Assembly (NCBI RefSeq): GCF_013409995.1
Contig: NZ_JACCBX010000010.1
Coordinates: 124,001-188,000 of the forward strand
Direction of reading: 5' to 3'
Length of the DNA: 64,000 bases
From: Neobacillus driksii
Lineage (GTDB): Bacteria > Bacillota > Bacilli > Bacillales > Cytobacillaceae
Each line of letters starts with the position of its first letter. The first letter of the stretch is position 1. Of this stretch, positions 34,250 to 42,199 are shown piece by piece. The translations under genes and the position numbers were made by a program. The notes under the pieces are model-generated. The model was given only the letters and a program-made list of their open reading frames with translations. It did not search any database and was not told where the DNA came from.

Positions 34250-34622
34250 GATACAAAAATTCATGTATCGGACTTTTCCAGTTGATTTGTGCTAATGGAT
34301 ATTTTTCATGAATCTTTTTTTCGATGAAATAAAAGTCTTCCTTAGCCATTCCTTGAATGGAGGTTGTATGCTCCGGTGAAAGTGAAATAGAAACAACATC
34401 TATACTGTTTTTCGTGGCACCTAAGTATTTTTCACCCGTAAAAACAGCCCCGTTGTAGGTAAGTTGAAAATTCTTAATTACCTCATCATTATCTAACAGT
34501 AAAAAGCGTTTGTGTTTTCGTGCTGCTTCTAATTTACGGGTTGGTTTGAGGAGGAATTTAATCGTCCCAAATATCAAGAAGATGCACAAGAAAACTAACA
34601 GTAAGCGCAGCAGCCAAACCAT
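34239..34622 (-). CDS. ysdB: Sigma-W pathway protein YsdB
   Basis: 127 residues. One N-terminal membrane anchor (about 3-26) is followed by a basic stretch and a soluble domain (about 35-127) with RFLLLDNDEVIKNFQLTYNG and FYFIEKKIHEKYPLAQINW. YsdB affects sigma-W activation in B. subtilis; the biochemical role is unclear. ATG at 34622 follows CAGGAGGC on this strand. A perfect sigma-W promoter lies upstream, which supports the assignment. Confidence 0.9.
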   Translation of the reverse strand: MVWLLRLLLVFLCIFLIFGTIKFLLKPTRKLEAARKHKRFLLLDNDEVIKNFQLTYNGAVFTGEKYLGATKNSIDVVSISLSPEHTTSIQGMAKEDFYFIEKKIHEKYPLAQINWKSPIHEFLYQKK

Positions 34623-34651
34623 GGTAATGCCTCCTGACCTTTTTCCTACTA

Positions 34652-34677
34652 TACGAATTGTAATGAGAAAAGTTTCA
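34652..34677 (-). promoter_or_regulatory. Sigma-W promoter of ysdB
   Basis: On the minus strand TGAAAC (34677-34672) is followed after exactly 16 nt by CGTA (34655-34652), the full sigma-W consensus. It lies 30 nt upstream of ysdB. Expect induction by cell-envelope stress. Confidence 0.85.
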
Positions 34678-34720
34678 TTCTCCCCACAGTTTGATATAAT
34701 TTTGCTTAGGGAGTGATAAA

Positions 34721-35212
34721 ATGCAACTGGAAAAATTATTTAAAATGCAACGTGGTTTGGATCAGCATATTGAAGAAAAACATGGATTGCAGAATGAAGA
34801 TTTATTCGATAGAAAGGTTTTGGCATTGCTGGTAGAGCTGGGAGAATTAGCTAATGAAACGCGCTGTTTCAAGTTTTGGAGTATCAAGCCATCGTCGGAA
34901 AAAAGTGTTGTTTTAGAGGAGTATGTTGATGGAATTCACTTCATTTTATCGTTAGGAATTGAATGTGGATTTCAAAACTTAGATTACACACTTGATATCG
35001 AACCATCAGCAGCGAGCACAACAGAACAATTTCTTTTGATTTATCAAGTAGTAAATAAATTTAGGGACACAAAAAGCGAATCTGATTTCAAAACCCTGCT
35101 ACAATCTTATTTACAACTTGGTACCCTGCTTGGAATATCTTATGAGGAAATGGAAAAAGCATATTTTACAAAAAATGAAGTAAATTATCAAAGACAGCAG
35201 AATAACTATTAG
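34721..35212 (+). CDS. dUTP diphosphatase, all-alpha (MazG-like) type
   Basis: 163 residues, helical, matching the dUTPase_2 family (PF08761). The metal-binding ExxE signature is in LLVELGELANETRCFKFW, with a second acidic helix VVLEEYVDGIHFILSLGIE. It hydrolyses dUTP to dUMP and pyrophosphate. ATG 34721 follows TAGGGAGTG. It is divergent from ysdB and 63 nt upstream of ysdC. Confidence 0.88.
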   Translation: MQLEKLFKMQRGLDQHIEEKHGLQNEDLFDRKVLALLVELGELANETRCFKFWSIKPSSEKSVVLEEYVDGIHFILSLGIECGFQNLDYTLDIEPSAASTTEQFLLIYQVVNKFRDTKSESDFKTLLQSYLQLGTLLGISYEEMEKAYFTKNEVNYQRQQNNY

Positions 35213-35275
35213 CTGTAGATATACATTGTTTTCTGTATAATAAATTTCGAACATACATAAAAAGGGGGCGAAGCA

Positions 35276-36361
35276 ATGGCTAAAATGGATGAAACCTTGA
35301 CCATGTTTAAGGAACTGACAGATGCCAATGGCATTCCCGGCAACGAGCGGGAAGTTCGCGAAGTAATGAGAAAGTACATAGCACCATATGCGGATGAAGT
35401 CACAACTGATGGACTTGGTAGTTTAATTGCCAAGAAGGTCGGAAAAGAAGGCGGCCCGAGGATTATCGTGGCAGGCCACTTAGACGAAGTTGGCTTTATG
35501 GTAACTCAGATTGATGATAAGGGATTCCTGCGTTTTCAAACAGTAGGAGGCTGGTGGTCACAGGTTATGCTTGCACAGCGTGTGACGGTGGTTACCAAAA
35601 AAAGGGATATCATCGGTGTCATCGGGTCAAAGCCGCCGCATATTTTACCGGCGGAAGCTCGTAAGAAACCAGTGGAAATAAAAGATATGTTTATTGATAT
35701 CGGTGCATCTAGCCGTGAAGAAGCAATGGAATGGGGCGTCCTGCCAGGTGATATGGTCGTTCCATATTTTGAATTTACGGTTATGAATAATGAAAAATTG
35801 CTTTTAGCAAAAGCGTGGGATAACCGAATTGGATGCGCGATTGCAATTGATGTAATGAAGCAATTAAAAGGGTCGGAGCATCCGAATGAGGTTTATGGTC
35901 TTGGAACAGTCCAGGAAGAAATCGGCTCTCGAGGCGCACGTACTTCCGCGGAAAAAATTAATCCGGATATTGGTTTTGCAGTCGATGTTGGGATTGCTGG
36001 GGATACCCCTGGGATTTCTGAAAAAGAAGCAATGAGTAAGATGGGGAAAGGACCGCAAATCATCCTATACGACGCAACCCTTGTAGCTCATAAAGGCTTG
36101 CGTGATTTTATTATCAATGTGGCTGAAGAGTTAAATATCCCTTATCAATTTGATGTAATTCCTGGCGGTGGAACAGACGCAGGTCCGATTCATACTACAC
36201 ATAATGGTGTTCCTTCCATACCAATTACAATCGCAACACGTTATATTCATACACACGCTGCTATGCTCCATCGTGATGACTACGATAATGCGGTTAAGCT
36301 GATTGTTGAAGTTATCAAACGATTAGATCGAGAAACAGTTGATAAAATCACCTATGAATAA
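35276..36361 (+). CDS. ysdC: M42 family metallopeptidase YsdC (glutamyl aminopeptidase-like)
   Basis: 361 residues. M42 dodecameric aminopeptidase: metal ligands in AGHLDEVGFMV, KAWDNRIGCA, the catalytic Glu pair in TVQEEIGSRGAR, AVDVG, and the last His in TRYIHTHAAMLHRDD. Family members are often annotated as endoglucanases, but peptidase activity is better supported. ATG 35276 follows AAAGGGGGCG. A terminator and then a 20-bp repeat array follow. Confidence 0.94.
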   Translation: MAKMDETLTMFKELTDANGIPGNEREVREVMRKYIAPYADEVTTDGLGSLIAKKVGKEGGPRIIVAGHLDEVGFMVTQIDDKGFLRFQTVGGWWSQVMLAQRVTVVTKKRDIIGVIGSKPPHILPAEARKKPVEIKDMFIDIGASSREEAMEWGVLPGDMVVPYFEFTVMNNEKLLLAKAWDNRIGCAIAIDVMKQLKGSEHPNEVYGLGTVQEEIGSRGARTSAEKINPDIGFAVDVGIAGDTPGISEKEAMSKMGKGPQIILYDATLVAHKGLRDFIINVAEELNIPYQFDVIPGGGTDAGPIHTTHNGVPSIPITIATRYIHTHAAMLHRDDYDNAVKLIVEVIKRLDRETVDKITYE

Positions 36362-36370
36362 AATGGATCA

Positions 36371-36398
36371 ATCCTCGACACAGTGTCGGGGATTTTTT
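36371..36398 (+). terminator. Intrinsic terminator after ysdC
   Basis: ATCCTCGACAC and GTGTCGGGGAT pair (one wobble) with a tight loop and six T. Confidence 0.85.
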
Positions 36399-36403
36399 AT
36401 TAC

Positions 36404-36857
36404 ATTAGTGGCGGAAGGCGAGATATACTGGCGGATGGCGAGAAACACTGGCGGAAGGCGAGAAACACTGGCGGATAGCGGGAAACACTGGCGGATGGCG
36501 AGAAATACTAGCGGATAGCAAGAAATACTGGCGGAAGGCGAGAAACACTGGCGGATAGCAGAAAATACATGGTGAGAAACACTGGCTTATGGCATGAACT
36601 TACTGGCGGATAGCGAGAAATACTAGCGGATGGCGAGAAATACTGGCGGATAGCGAGAAATACTGGCGGATAGCGAGAAATACTGGCGGATAGCGCAGAA
36701 ACACTGGCGGATAGTGGGAAACACTGGCGGATGGCGAGAAACACTGGCGGAAGGCGAGAAACACTGGCGGATGGCGAGAAACACTGGCGGATGGCGAGAA
36801 ACACTGGCGGATGGTGAGAAACACTGGCGGATAGCAAGAACTTACTAGCGGATAAGC
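36404..36857. repeat. 20-bp tandem repeat array (about 23 units)
   Basis: About 23 head-to-tail units with consensus CACTGGCGGATGGCGAGAAA; variation is concentrated at T/C before ACTGG and at GGATAG/GGATGG/GGAAGG. Two units near 36560-36600 are degenerate and one near 36690 has 21 nt. It fills the space between the ysdC terminator and the sspI terminator, so it lies at a convergent junction. The 20-nt unit is not a multiple of three; the frames it creates on the minus strand are artefacts. Confidence 0.92.
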
Positions 36858-36860
36858 ATA

Positions 36861-36889
36861 AAAATAGCTGCCGAGTAATATCGGCAGCT
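36861..36889 (-). terminator. Intrinsic terminator of sspI
   Basis: On the minus strand AGCTGCCGA and TCGGCAGCT pair around TATTAC and run into ATTTTTATG. Confidence 0.82.
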
Positions 36890-36898
36890 TCATCTAAA

Positions 36899-37105
36899 TT
36901 ATTTTAATCCACTTTCAAGCGTTGCAAGCATTTCTTTCTTTTCTTCCTCAGAAGAATTTTTCCAAATGACTTCAAATAAAACCCCTAAGCCTGGCAACAT
37001 TTTTTCTTCTCCATTTTGGATGGCGTCAACGATTGTATCTTCTAATTCGTCTTGTGAGTTACCAGCAACATTGTGGATAATGGCATTTCGTAAATTTAAG
37101 TTCAT
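36899..37105 (-). CDS. sspI: Small acid-soluble spore protein SspI
   Basis: 68 residues, matching the SspI family over its full length (start MNLNLRNAIIHNVAGNSQ). It is a minor spore-core protein made in the forespore. The start ATG at 37105 follows AAGGAGTG. A CATATTA sequence upstream (37145-37139 on this strand) could be a sporulation-sigma -10, but no well-spaced -35 was found. Confidence 0.95.
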   Translation of the reverse strand: MNLNLRNAIIHNVAGNSQDELEDTIVDAIQNGEEKMLPGLGVLFEVIWKNSSEEEKKEMLATLESGLK

Positions 37106-37216
37106 ATGAATTCACTCCTTATTTATCCTGTATTACTCTAATATGTTTTCTAATTTTAGTTTTATTATGTATTTTTTTTGGGATATAATGAGAAAAAACA
37201 CTGAAGGAGCACAAAC

Positions 37217-37966
37217 TTGAAGCATATTGAATCCATTCAAAATCTAAAAGTAAAACAGTGGAAAAAGCTGTTAACAAAAAAGGAACGAGATAAATCGGGG
37301 ACATTTTTAGTCGAAGGTTTTCATTTGGTAGAAGAAGCATTAAAACAAAGTGATCGTGTGATGGAGATTATCGTTTCTGATAAGACTGGTCTACCGCCGC
37401 GCTGGGATTCTGGTGAAACACCAGTCACGATTGTAACCGAGGAGATTTCAAATTCATTATCTGACACGGAGGCACCACAAGGGATTTATGCCGTTTGCCG
37501 GCAGGTTCAACTAGAAGTACCAGACGCGAAGACGTATCTTCTTATCGATGCCGTACAGGATCCAGGAAATCTAGGCACAATGATTCGTACAGCGGATGCG
37601 GCTGGCATTGACGCTGTGGTAGTAGGAAAGGGAAGCGTTGATGTTTATAACTCAAAGGTACTTAGGTCCGCGCAGGGAAGTCATTTTCATCTGCCAATCA
37701 TAAGAGGGGATCTTCATGAATGGATCGAAAAGCTTCAAGAAAAAAATATTTCTGTATACGGTACAGCACTTGAAGGTGCTTCAGCATATACTGATATTTC
37801 AACAGCTGAGTCCTATGCATTATTAGTTGGAAATGAAGGAAATGGTGTTAGTAAAGAACTGCTAGCGAAGACGACCGCGAACCTTTACATTCCGATTTAC
37901 GGAAAAAGTGAATCATTAAATGTTGCAGTGGCAACAGGTATCCTGTTATATTTTTTGAAAAAATGA
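37217..37966 (+). CDS. ysgA: TrmH/SpoU family RNA methyltransferase YsgA
   Basis: 249 residues. An N-terminal substrate-binding domain (about 5-90, VKQWKKLLTKKERDKSGTFLVEGF) precedes a knotted SPOUT domain with DAVQDPGNLGTMIRTADAAG, VLRSAQGSHFHLPI and the SAM-binding LLVGNEGNGVS and IPIYGKSESLNVAVA. It probably 2'-O-methylates a 23S rRNA ribose. TTG start at 37217 after GAAGGAGC. It lies just before pheS as in B. subtilis. Confidence 0.9.
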   Translation: MKHIESIQNLKVKQWKKLLTKKERDKSGTFLVEGFHLVEEALKQSDRVMEIIVSDKTGLPPRWDSGETPVTIVTEEISNSLSDTEAPQGIYAVCRQVQLEVPDAKTYLLIDAVQDPGNLGTMIRTADAAGIDAVVVGKGSVDVYNSKVLRSAQGSHFHLPIIRGDLHEWIEKLQEKNISVYGTALEGASAYTDISTAESYALLVGNEGNGVSKELLAKTTANLYIPIYGKSESLNVAVATGILLYFLKK

Positions 37967-37976
37967 CGATACTAGT

Positions 37977-38005
37977 TTGAATCAACAAGGAAAGTATTAT
38001 ATAAT
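37977..38005 (+). promoter_or_regulatory. Predicted promoter of the pheST T-box leader
   Basis: TTGAAT (37977-37982) and TATAAT (38000-38005) are 17 nt apart. Confidence 0.65.
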
Positions 38006-38011
38006 AATTTA

Positions 38012-38290
38012 CATTATTGAAAAATAACAAAGACGTTGACGGAGAAAAGTAACTAATCAAAAACCATTTAGGGAGAAAGTGCCGTGACTGAAAGCACTTT
38101 TATGGGCATGATAGGTGAAGTTCACCTCCAGAGTTGACATCGGGACCACGTGCACAAGCACGTGTAAAGATGTACCGGCCTAGCCGTTATCCGAATGAAG
38201 CGAACACATGTGTTTTATACATACCGTGTTTACAAGGGTGGTACCGCGAACTATAAACCTCGTCCCTTTCCAGGGATGGGGTTTTTTTGT
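38012..38290 (+). ncRNA. T-box leader of pheST (phenylalanine)
   Basis: The specifier region GGTGAAGTTCACC has codon TTC (38121-38123) followed by A, fitting tRNA-Phe. The T-box AAGGGTGGTACCGCG is at 38234-38248. The terminator CCTCGTCCCT/AGGGATGGGG with seven T is at 38258-38288. Transcription of pheST depends on uncharged tRNA-Phe. Confidence 0.93.
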
Positions 38291-38341
38291 TTTTTGGAAA
38301 GAAGCTGCCCGAAATTTGCACATTAAAAAGGAGGAAACACG

Positions 38342-39379
38342 ATGCAAGAACGATTAAAGGAATTGCAGCAAGAAGCTATTCAAAAAATTGAACAGTCTTC
38401 AAGCTTAAAAGAATTGAACGACATTCGCGTTGCCTATTTAGGAAAAAAAGGTCCAATCACAGAAGTATTGCGTGGAATGGGTAAGCTTTCAGCAGAAGAA
38501 CGCCCAATTATGGGGGCACTCGCAAATGAGGTTCGTGAAGCGATTGCGACTGTATTAGAAGCGAAGCAAAAAGAGTTAGAAGAAGCTGCCGTTTTAGAAA
38601 AGCTTGCTTCTGAATCAATCGATGTAACATTACCTGGAAGACCTGTTAAGGTTGGTAACCACCATCCATTAACAAGGATCATCGAAGAAATTGAGGATTT
38701 GTTTATTGGAATGGGTTATCAGGTAGCGGAAGGCCCTGAAGTGGAGCAGGATTATTATAACTTTGAAGCCTTAAATTTACCGAAGGGTCACCCTGCTCGA
38801 GATATGCAGGATTCCTTCTATATTACAGATGAAATTTTACTGCGCACACACACTTCTCCCGTTCAGGCGCGGACAATGGAAAAGAACCAAGGGAAAGGTC
38901 CAATCAAAATTATCTGCCCGGGTAAAGTATACCGCCGTGATAATGACGATGCGACACACTCTCATCAGTTCATGCAAATAGAAGGACTTGTGGTTGGTGA
39001 AAACATCCGCATGAGCGACCTTCATGGAACATTAGAGATTTTTGCGAAAAAAATGTTCGGTGAAGACCGTGAAATAAGATTGCGTCCAAGTTTCTTCCCA
39101 TTTACAGAGCCTTCAGTTGAAATGGACATTTCTTGTATGATTTGCGGCGGACATGGCTGTAATGTTTGTAAGAAAACAGGCTGGATTGAAATTCTTGGAG
39201 CAGGAATGGTTCATCCAAACGTTCTTGAAATGGCTGGCTATGATTCTAAAAAATACACTGGATTCGCGTTCGGTATGGGACCAGAGCGTATTGCTATGTT
39301 GAAATACGGTGTCGATGATATTCGTCATTTCTATACAAATGATGTTCGGTTCTTAAAACAATTTTCTAAACATGAATAG
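38342..39379 (+). CDS. pheS: Phenylalanine-tRNA ligase alpha subunit
   Basis: 345 residues (B. subtilis 344). An N-terminal coiled-coil arm (about 1-85) contacts tRNA. The class II catalytic domain has PEVEQDYYNFEALN, the motif 2 region VYRRDNDDATHSHQFMQIEG and motif 3 GFAFGMGPERIAML. A CxxC-type cluster CMICGGHGCNVCKKTGW lies in the middle. ATG 38342 follows AAAAGGAGG. It forms an alpha2-beta2 enzyme with PheT, 11 nt downstream. Confidence 0.97.
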   Translation: MQERLKELQQEAIQKIEQSSSLKELNDIRVAYLGKKGPITEVLRGMGKLSAEERPIMGALANEVREAIATVLEAKQKELEEAAVLEKLASESIDVTLPGRPVKVGNHHPLTRIIEEIEDLFIGMGYQVAEGPEVEQDYYNFEALNLPKGHPARDMQDSFYITDEILLRTHTSPVQARTMEKNQGKGPIKIICPGKVYRRDNDDATHSHQFMQIEGLVVGENIRMSDLHGTLEIFAKKMFGEDREIRLRPSFFPFTEPSVEMDISCMICGGHGCNVCKKTGWIEILGAGMVHPNVLEMAGYDSKKYTGFAFGMGPERIAMLKYGVDDIRHFYTNDVRFLKQFSKHE

Positions 39380-39390
39380 GAGGTAGCGAA

Positions 39391-41805
39391 ATGTTCGTTT
39401 CATATAAATGGCTCCAGGATTATGTAGATTTATCCGGAGTGTCAGCTGTTGAATTAGCTGAAAAAATCACAAAAAGCGGGATTGAGGTTGAGGGAGTAGA
39501 CGTCCTTAACGAAGGAATTACAGGCGTAGTCGTAGGTCACGTCGTTGAACGTGTGCAGCACCCTAACGCTGATAAATTAAGCAAATGCCAGGTGGACATT
39601 GGTCAAGGTGAACCTGTTCAAATTATTTGCGGCGCACCCAATGTGGCACAAGGTCAAAAGGTAGCAGTTGCGACCGTTGGTGCGGTACTACCGGGTAATT
39701 TTAAAATTAAACGTGCGAAGCTTCGCGGCGAAGAATCAAATGGAATGATCTGCTCATTAACAGAACTGGGTGTAGAAGCAAAGGTAGTACCAAAAGAATA
39801 TTCTGAAGGAATCTTTGTTTTTCCTCAGGATGCAGAGGTTGGTACGGACGCAATCGCATTATTAAACCGTGATGATGAAGTACTTGAGCTTGGCTTAACA
39901 CCAAACCGCGCAGATTGCTTGAGCATGCTGGGTGTGGCTTATGAAGTAGCGGCGATTCTAGGCAGAGAAGTAAAGCTTCCAGAAATCGATGTTCAGCCAG
40001 TAACTGAAAAAGCGACTGATTATATTACAGTAAAAGTAGAAGCAAATGAAGATAATCCTTTGTATGCTGCTAAAGTCATTAAAAATGTAAAAATTGGTCC
40101 TGCACCACTATGGATGCAAACTAGACTTATGTCTGCAGGAATCCGTCCACATAACAACGTAGTCGATATTACTAACTACATTTTATTAGAATATGGCCAA
40201 CCGCTGCACGCGTTTGACTATGATCGTTTAGGTTCCAATGAAATTCTAGTACGTCGTGCTAACGATGGTGAGAAATTCACAACATTAGATGATGTTGAAC
40301 GTACATTAACTTCTGACCATTTAGTGATTACCAACGGCACAGAACCAGTTGCATTAGCTGGGGTAATGGGCGGTGCAAATTCAGAAGTAACATCTGATAC
40401 AACTACTGTATTGCTGGAGGCGGCTTATTTTACAGGAGGTACTGTAAGAAAAGCTTCAAAAGACCATGGATTACGCAGTGAAGCTAGTGCTCGTTTCGAG
40501 AAGGGTGTCGATCCAAACCGCGTACGAGCTGCGGGTGAGCGTGCTGCTTACTTAATCGGGAAATACGCTGGCGGCGAAGTGTTAGAAGGGGCTTCTGAAG
40601 TTGATACACTAACGGTTGAACCTGCAGTTGTTTCAATCACGCTAGAAAAAATAAATAATGTCATCGGTACAAATTTAACTGTTGCCGATGTAGAAGCAAT
40701 TTTCGAACGTCTTCAATTTGCTGTAAGCAGTGAAGGGGAAACTATTACAGTTACAGCTCCAACACGCCGCGGTGACATCAAAATCGAAGAAGACTTAATT
40801 GAAGAAGTAGCGCGTCTATATGGCTATGATAACATTCCTAAAACATTGCCAATCGGTTCCGCTACACCAGGTAAATTATCAGATTACCAAAAAAAGCGCC
40901 GAATTGTCCGTCAATATTTAGAAGGTGCTGGTCTTTTCCAAGCGGTTACGTATTCGTTAACAAGTGAGGAAAAAGCTGCACAGTTTGCACTTGAGAAACG
41001 CGATTTCATTCGTCTGGCAATGCCGATGAGTGAAGACCGCAGTATCCTGCGCTTAAGCATTATGCCGCAGCTGCTCGAAGTTGTAAAATACAACAGTGCG
41101 CGTCAAAACGACAGCCTTGCTGTATATGAGACAGGTGCAGTATTCTTAGCAAACGGTAACGAAGCCTTACCTGAAGAACAGGAGCATTTAGCAGGCGCGA
41201 TTACTGGCTTATGGCACAGCCATTCATGGCAGGGTGAGAAAAAGGCAGTAGACTTCTATGTAGTAAAAGGCATTTTAGAAGGATTATTTGCAAAGTTTGG
41301 TCTTACTGAAAGTGTGACATATGTTCAGGCTAAAGTGGATAATATGCACCCAGGAAGAACGGCTGAAATTCACTTAAATGGTGAGAGAATCGGCTTTGTC
41401 GGTCAAGTTCACCCGACTATGCAAAAAGAATTAGATTTAAAAGATACGTATGTTTTCGAGCTTTCATTGAAGGCAGTCCTTGAAGAAGCAACAGCAGCAC
41501 TAAGATACGAAGCGATTCCACGTTTCCCATCCATTACAAGAGATATCGCTCTTGTCGTTGATAAAGAAACAGTATCAGGCGTGTTGAAGGACGTTATTCA
41601 ACAAGCAGGCGGCAAACTTCTTAAAGAAGTTAGCGTTTTTGATCTATATGAAGGTGAACGCATGGAAGAAGGTAAAAAATCCATTGCCTATTCACTCAAA
41701 TATATGGATCCAGAACGTACTTTAACAGACGAAGAAGTAACAAAGGTTCATACCCAAGTGCTTGAAGCATTGAAGACTCAGGCTGGAGCAGTATTGAGAG
41801 GGTAA
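39391..41805 (+). CDS. pheT: Phenylalanine-tRNA ligase beta subunit
   Basis: 804 residues, the same length as in B. subtilis. It has the N-terminal EMAP-like OB domain (about 40-150, HPNADKLSKCQVD), B3/B4 editing domain, B5 domain, an inactive class II core and the C-terminal ferredoxin-like anticodon domain (about 710-804, YEAIPRFPSITRDIALVVD). ATG 39391 follows AGGAGGTAG. A strong terminator follows. Confidence 0.97.
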   Translation: MFVSYKWLQDYVDLSGVSAVELAEKITKSGIEVEGVDVLNEGITGVVVGHVVERVQHPNADKLSKCQVDIGQGEPVQIICGAPNVAQGQKVAVATVGAVLPGNFKIKRAKLRGEESNGMICSLTELGVEAKVVPKEYSEGIFVFPQDAEVGTDAIALLNRDDEVLELGLTPNRADCLSMLGVAYEVAAILGREVKLPEIDVQPVTEKATDYITVKVEANEDNPLYAAKVIKNVKIGPAPLWMQTRLMSAGIRPHNNVVDITNYILLEYGQPLHAFDYDRLGSNEILVRRANDGEKFTTLDDVERTLTSDHLVITNGTEPVALAGVMGGANSEVTSDTTTVLLEAAYFTGGTVRKASKDHGLRSEASARFEKGVDPNRVRAAGERAAYLIGKYAGGEVLEGASEVDTLTVEPAVVSITLEKINNVIGTNLTVADVEAIFERLQFAVSSEGETITVTAPTRRGDIKIEEDLIEEVARLYGYDNIPKTLPIGSATPGKLSDYQKKRRIVRQYLEGAGLFQAVTYSLTSEEKAAQFALEKRDFIRLAMPMSEDRSILRLSIMPQLLEVVKYNSARQNDSLAVYETGAVFLANGNEALPEEQEHLAGAITGLWHSHSWQGEKKAVDFYVVKGILEGLFAKFGLTESVTYVQAKVDNMHPGRTAEIHLNGERIGFVGQVHPTMQKELDLKDTYVFELSLKAVLEEATAALRYEAIPRFPSITRDIALVVDKETVSGVLKDVIQQAGGKLLKEVSVFDLYEGERMEEGKKSIAYSLKYMDPERTLTDEEVTKVHTQVLEALKTQAGAVLRG

Positions 41806-41815
41806 TAATAGATAG

Positions 41816-41854
41816 AAAAAATGACCTAGTGAAAATCAACTAGGTCATTTTTTT
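41816..41854 (+). terminator. Intrinsic terminator after pheT
   Basis: AAAAAATGACCTAGT pairs with ACTAGGTCATTTTTT around GAAAATCA. Strong, possibly active in both directions. Confidence 0.9.
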
Positions 41855-41860
41855 ATGTTA

Positions 41861-42185
41861 TAGTTCATGAAGCCCAGAATTAATGTGATTCAGTCAAAAG
41901 AGGTCTCATGAACGGTTCATGAAGCCGAAAATTAAAGTAATTCAAAAAAAGAGGTCTCATGAACGGTTCATGAAGCTCAAAATTAATGTAATTCAAAAAA
42001 AAGAGTTCTCATGAACGGTTCATGAAGCTCAAAATTAATATAATTCAAAAAAAGAGGTCTCATGAACGGTTCATGAAGCCCATAATGAATGTAATACAAA
42101 AAAAGAGGTTTCATGAACGGATCATGAAGCCCAAAATTAAAGTGATTCAAAAAAAAGAGGTCGAATAAACCGTTCACATACAAGA
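41861..42185. repeat. Tandem repeat array, 51-52 bp unit with TCATGAAC/GTTCATGA palindrome (six copies)
   Basis: Six copies start at about 41864, 41916, 41967, 42019, 42070 and 42121, a period of 51 or 52 nt. Each has a palindrome of two 8-bp arms around one G (TCATGAAC-G-GTTCATGA), then AGCCCAAAATTAA, then an A-rich stretch and GAGGTC. The last copy degenerates to CCGTTCACATA. It shares its core and the following AGCCCAAA with the array at 21400, so both belong to one family. It lies between the pheT terminator and the 3' end of the convergent rnhC. Confidence 0.9.
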
Positions 42186-42199
42186 AACAGTGGAATAAA

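Noticed and set aside
36508..36893. Overlapping minus-strand frames with repeated PSASVS/FLAIRQ-like peptides
   Set aside because: They come from the 20-bp tandem array; three translations of the same repeat, no ribosome site, and unit length not a multiple of three.
41983..42183. Minus-strand frame with 17-residue periodic LHEPFMRPLF peptides
   Set aside because: Created by the 51-nt repeat units; the period changes between 51 and 52 nt and no start signal is present.
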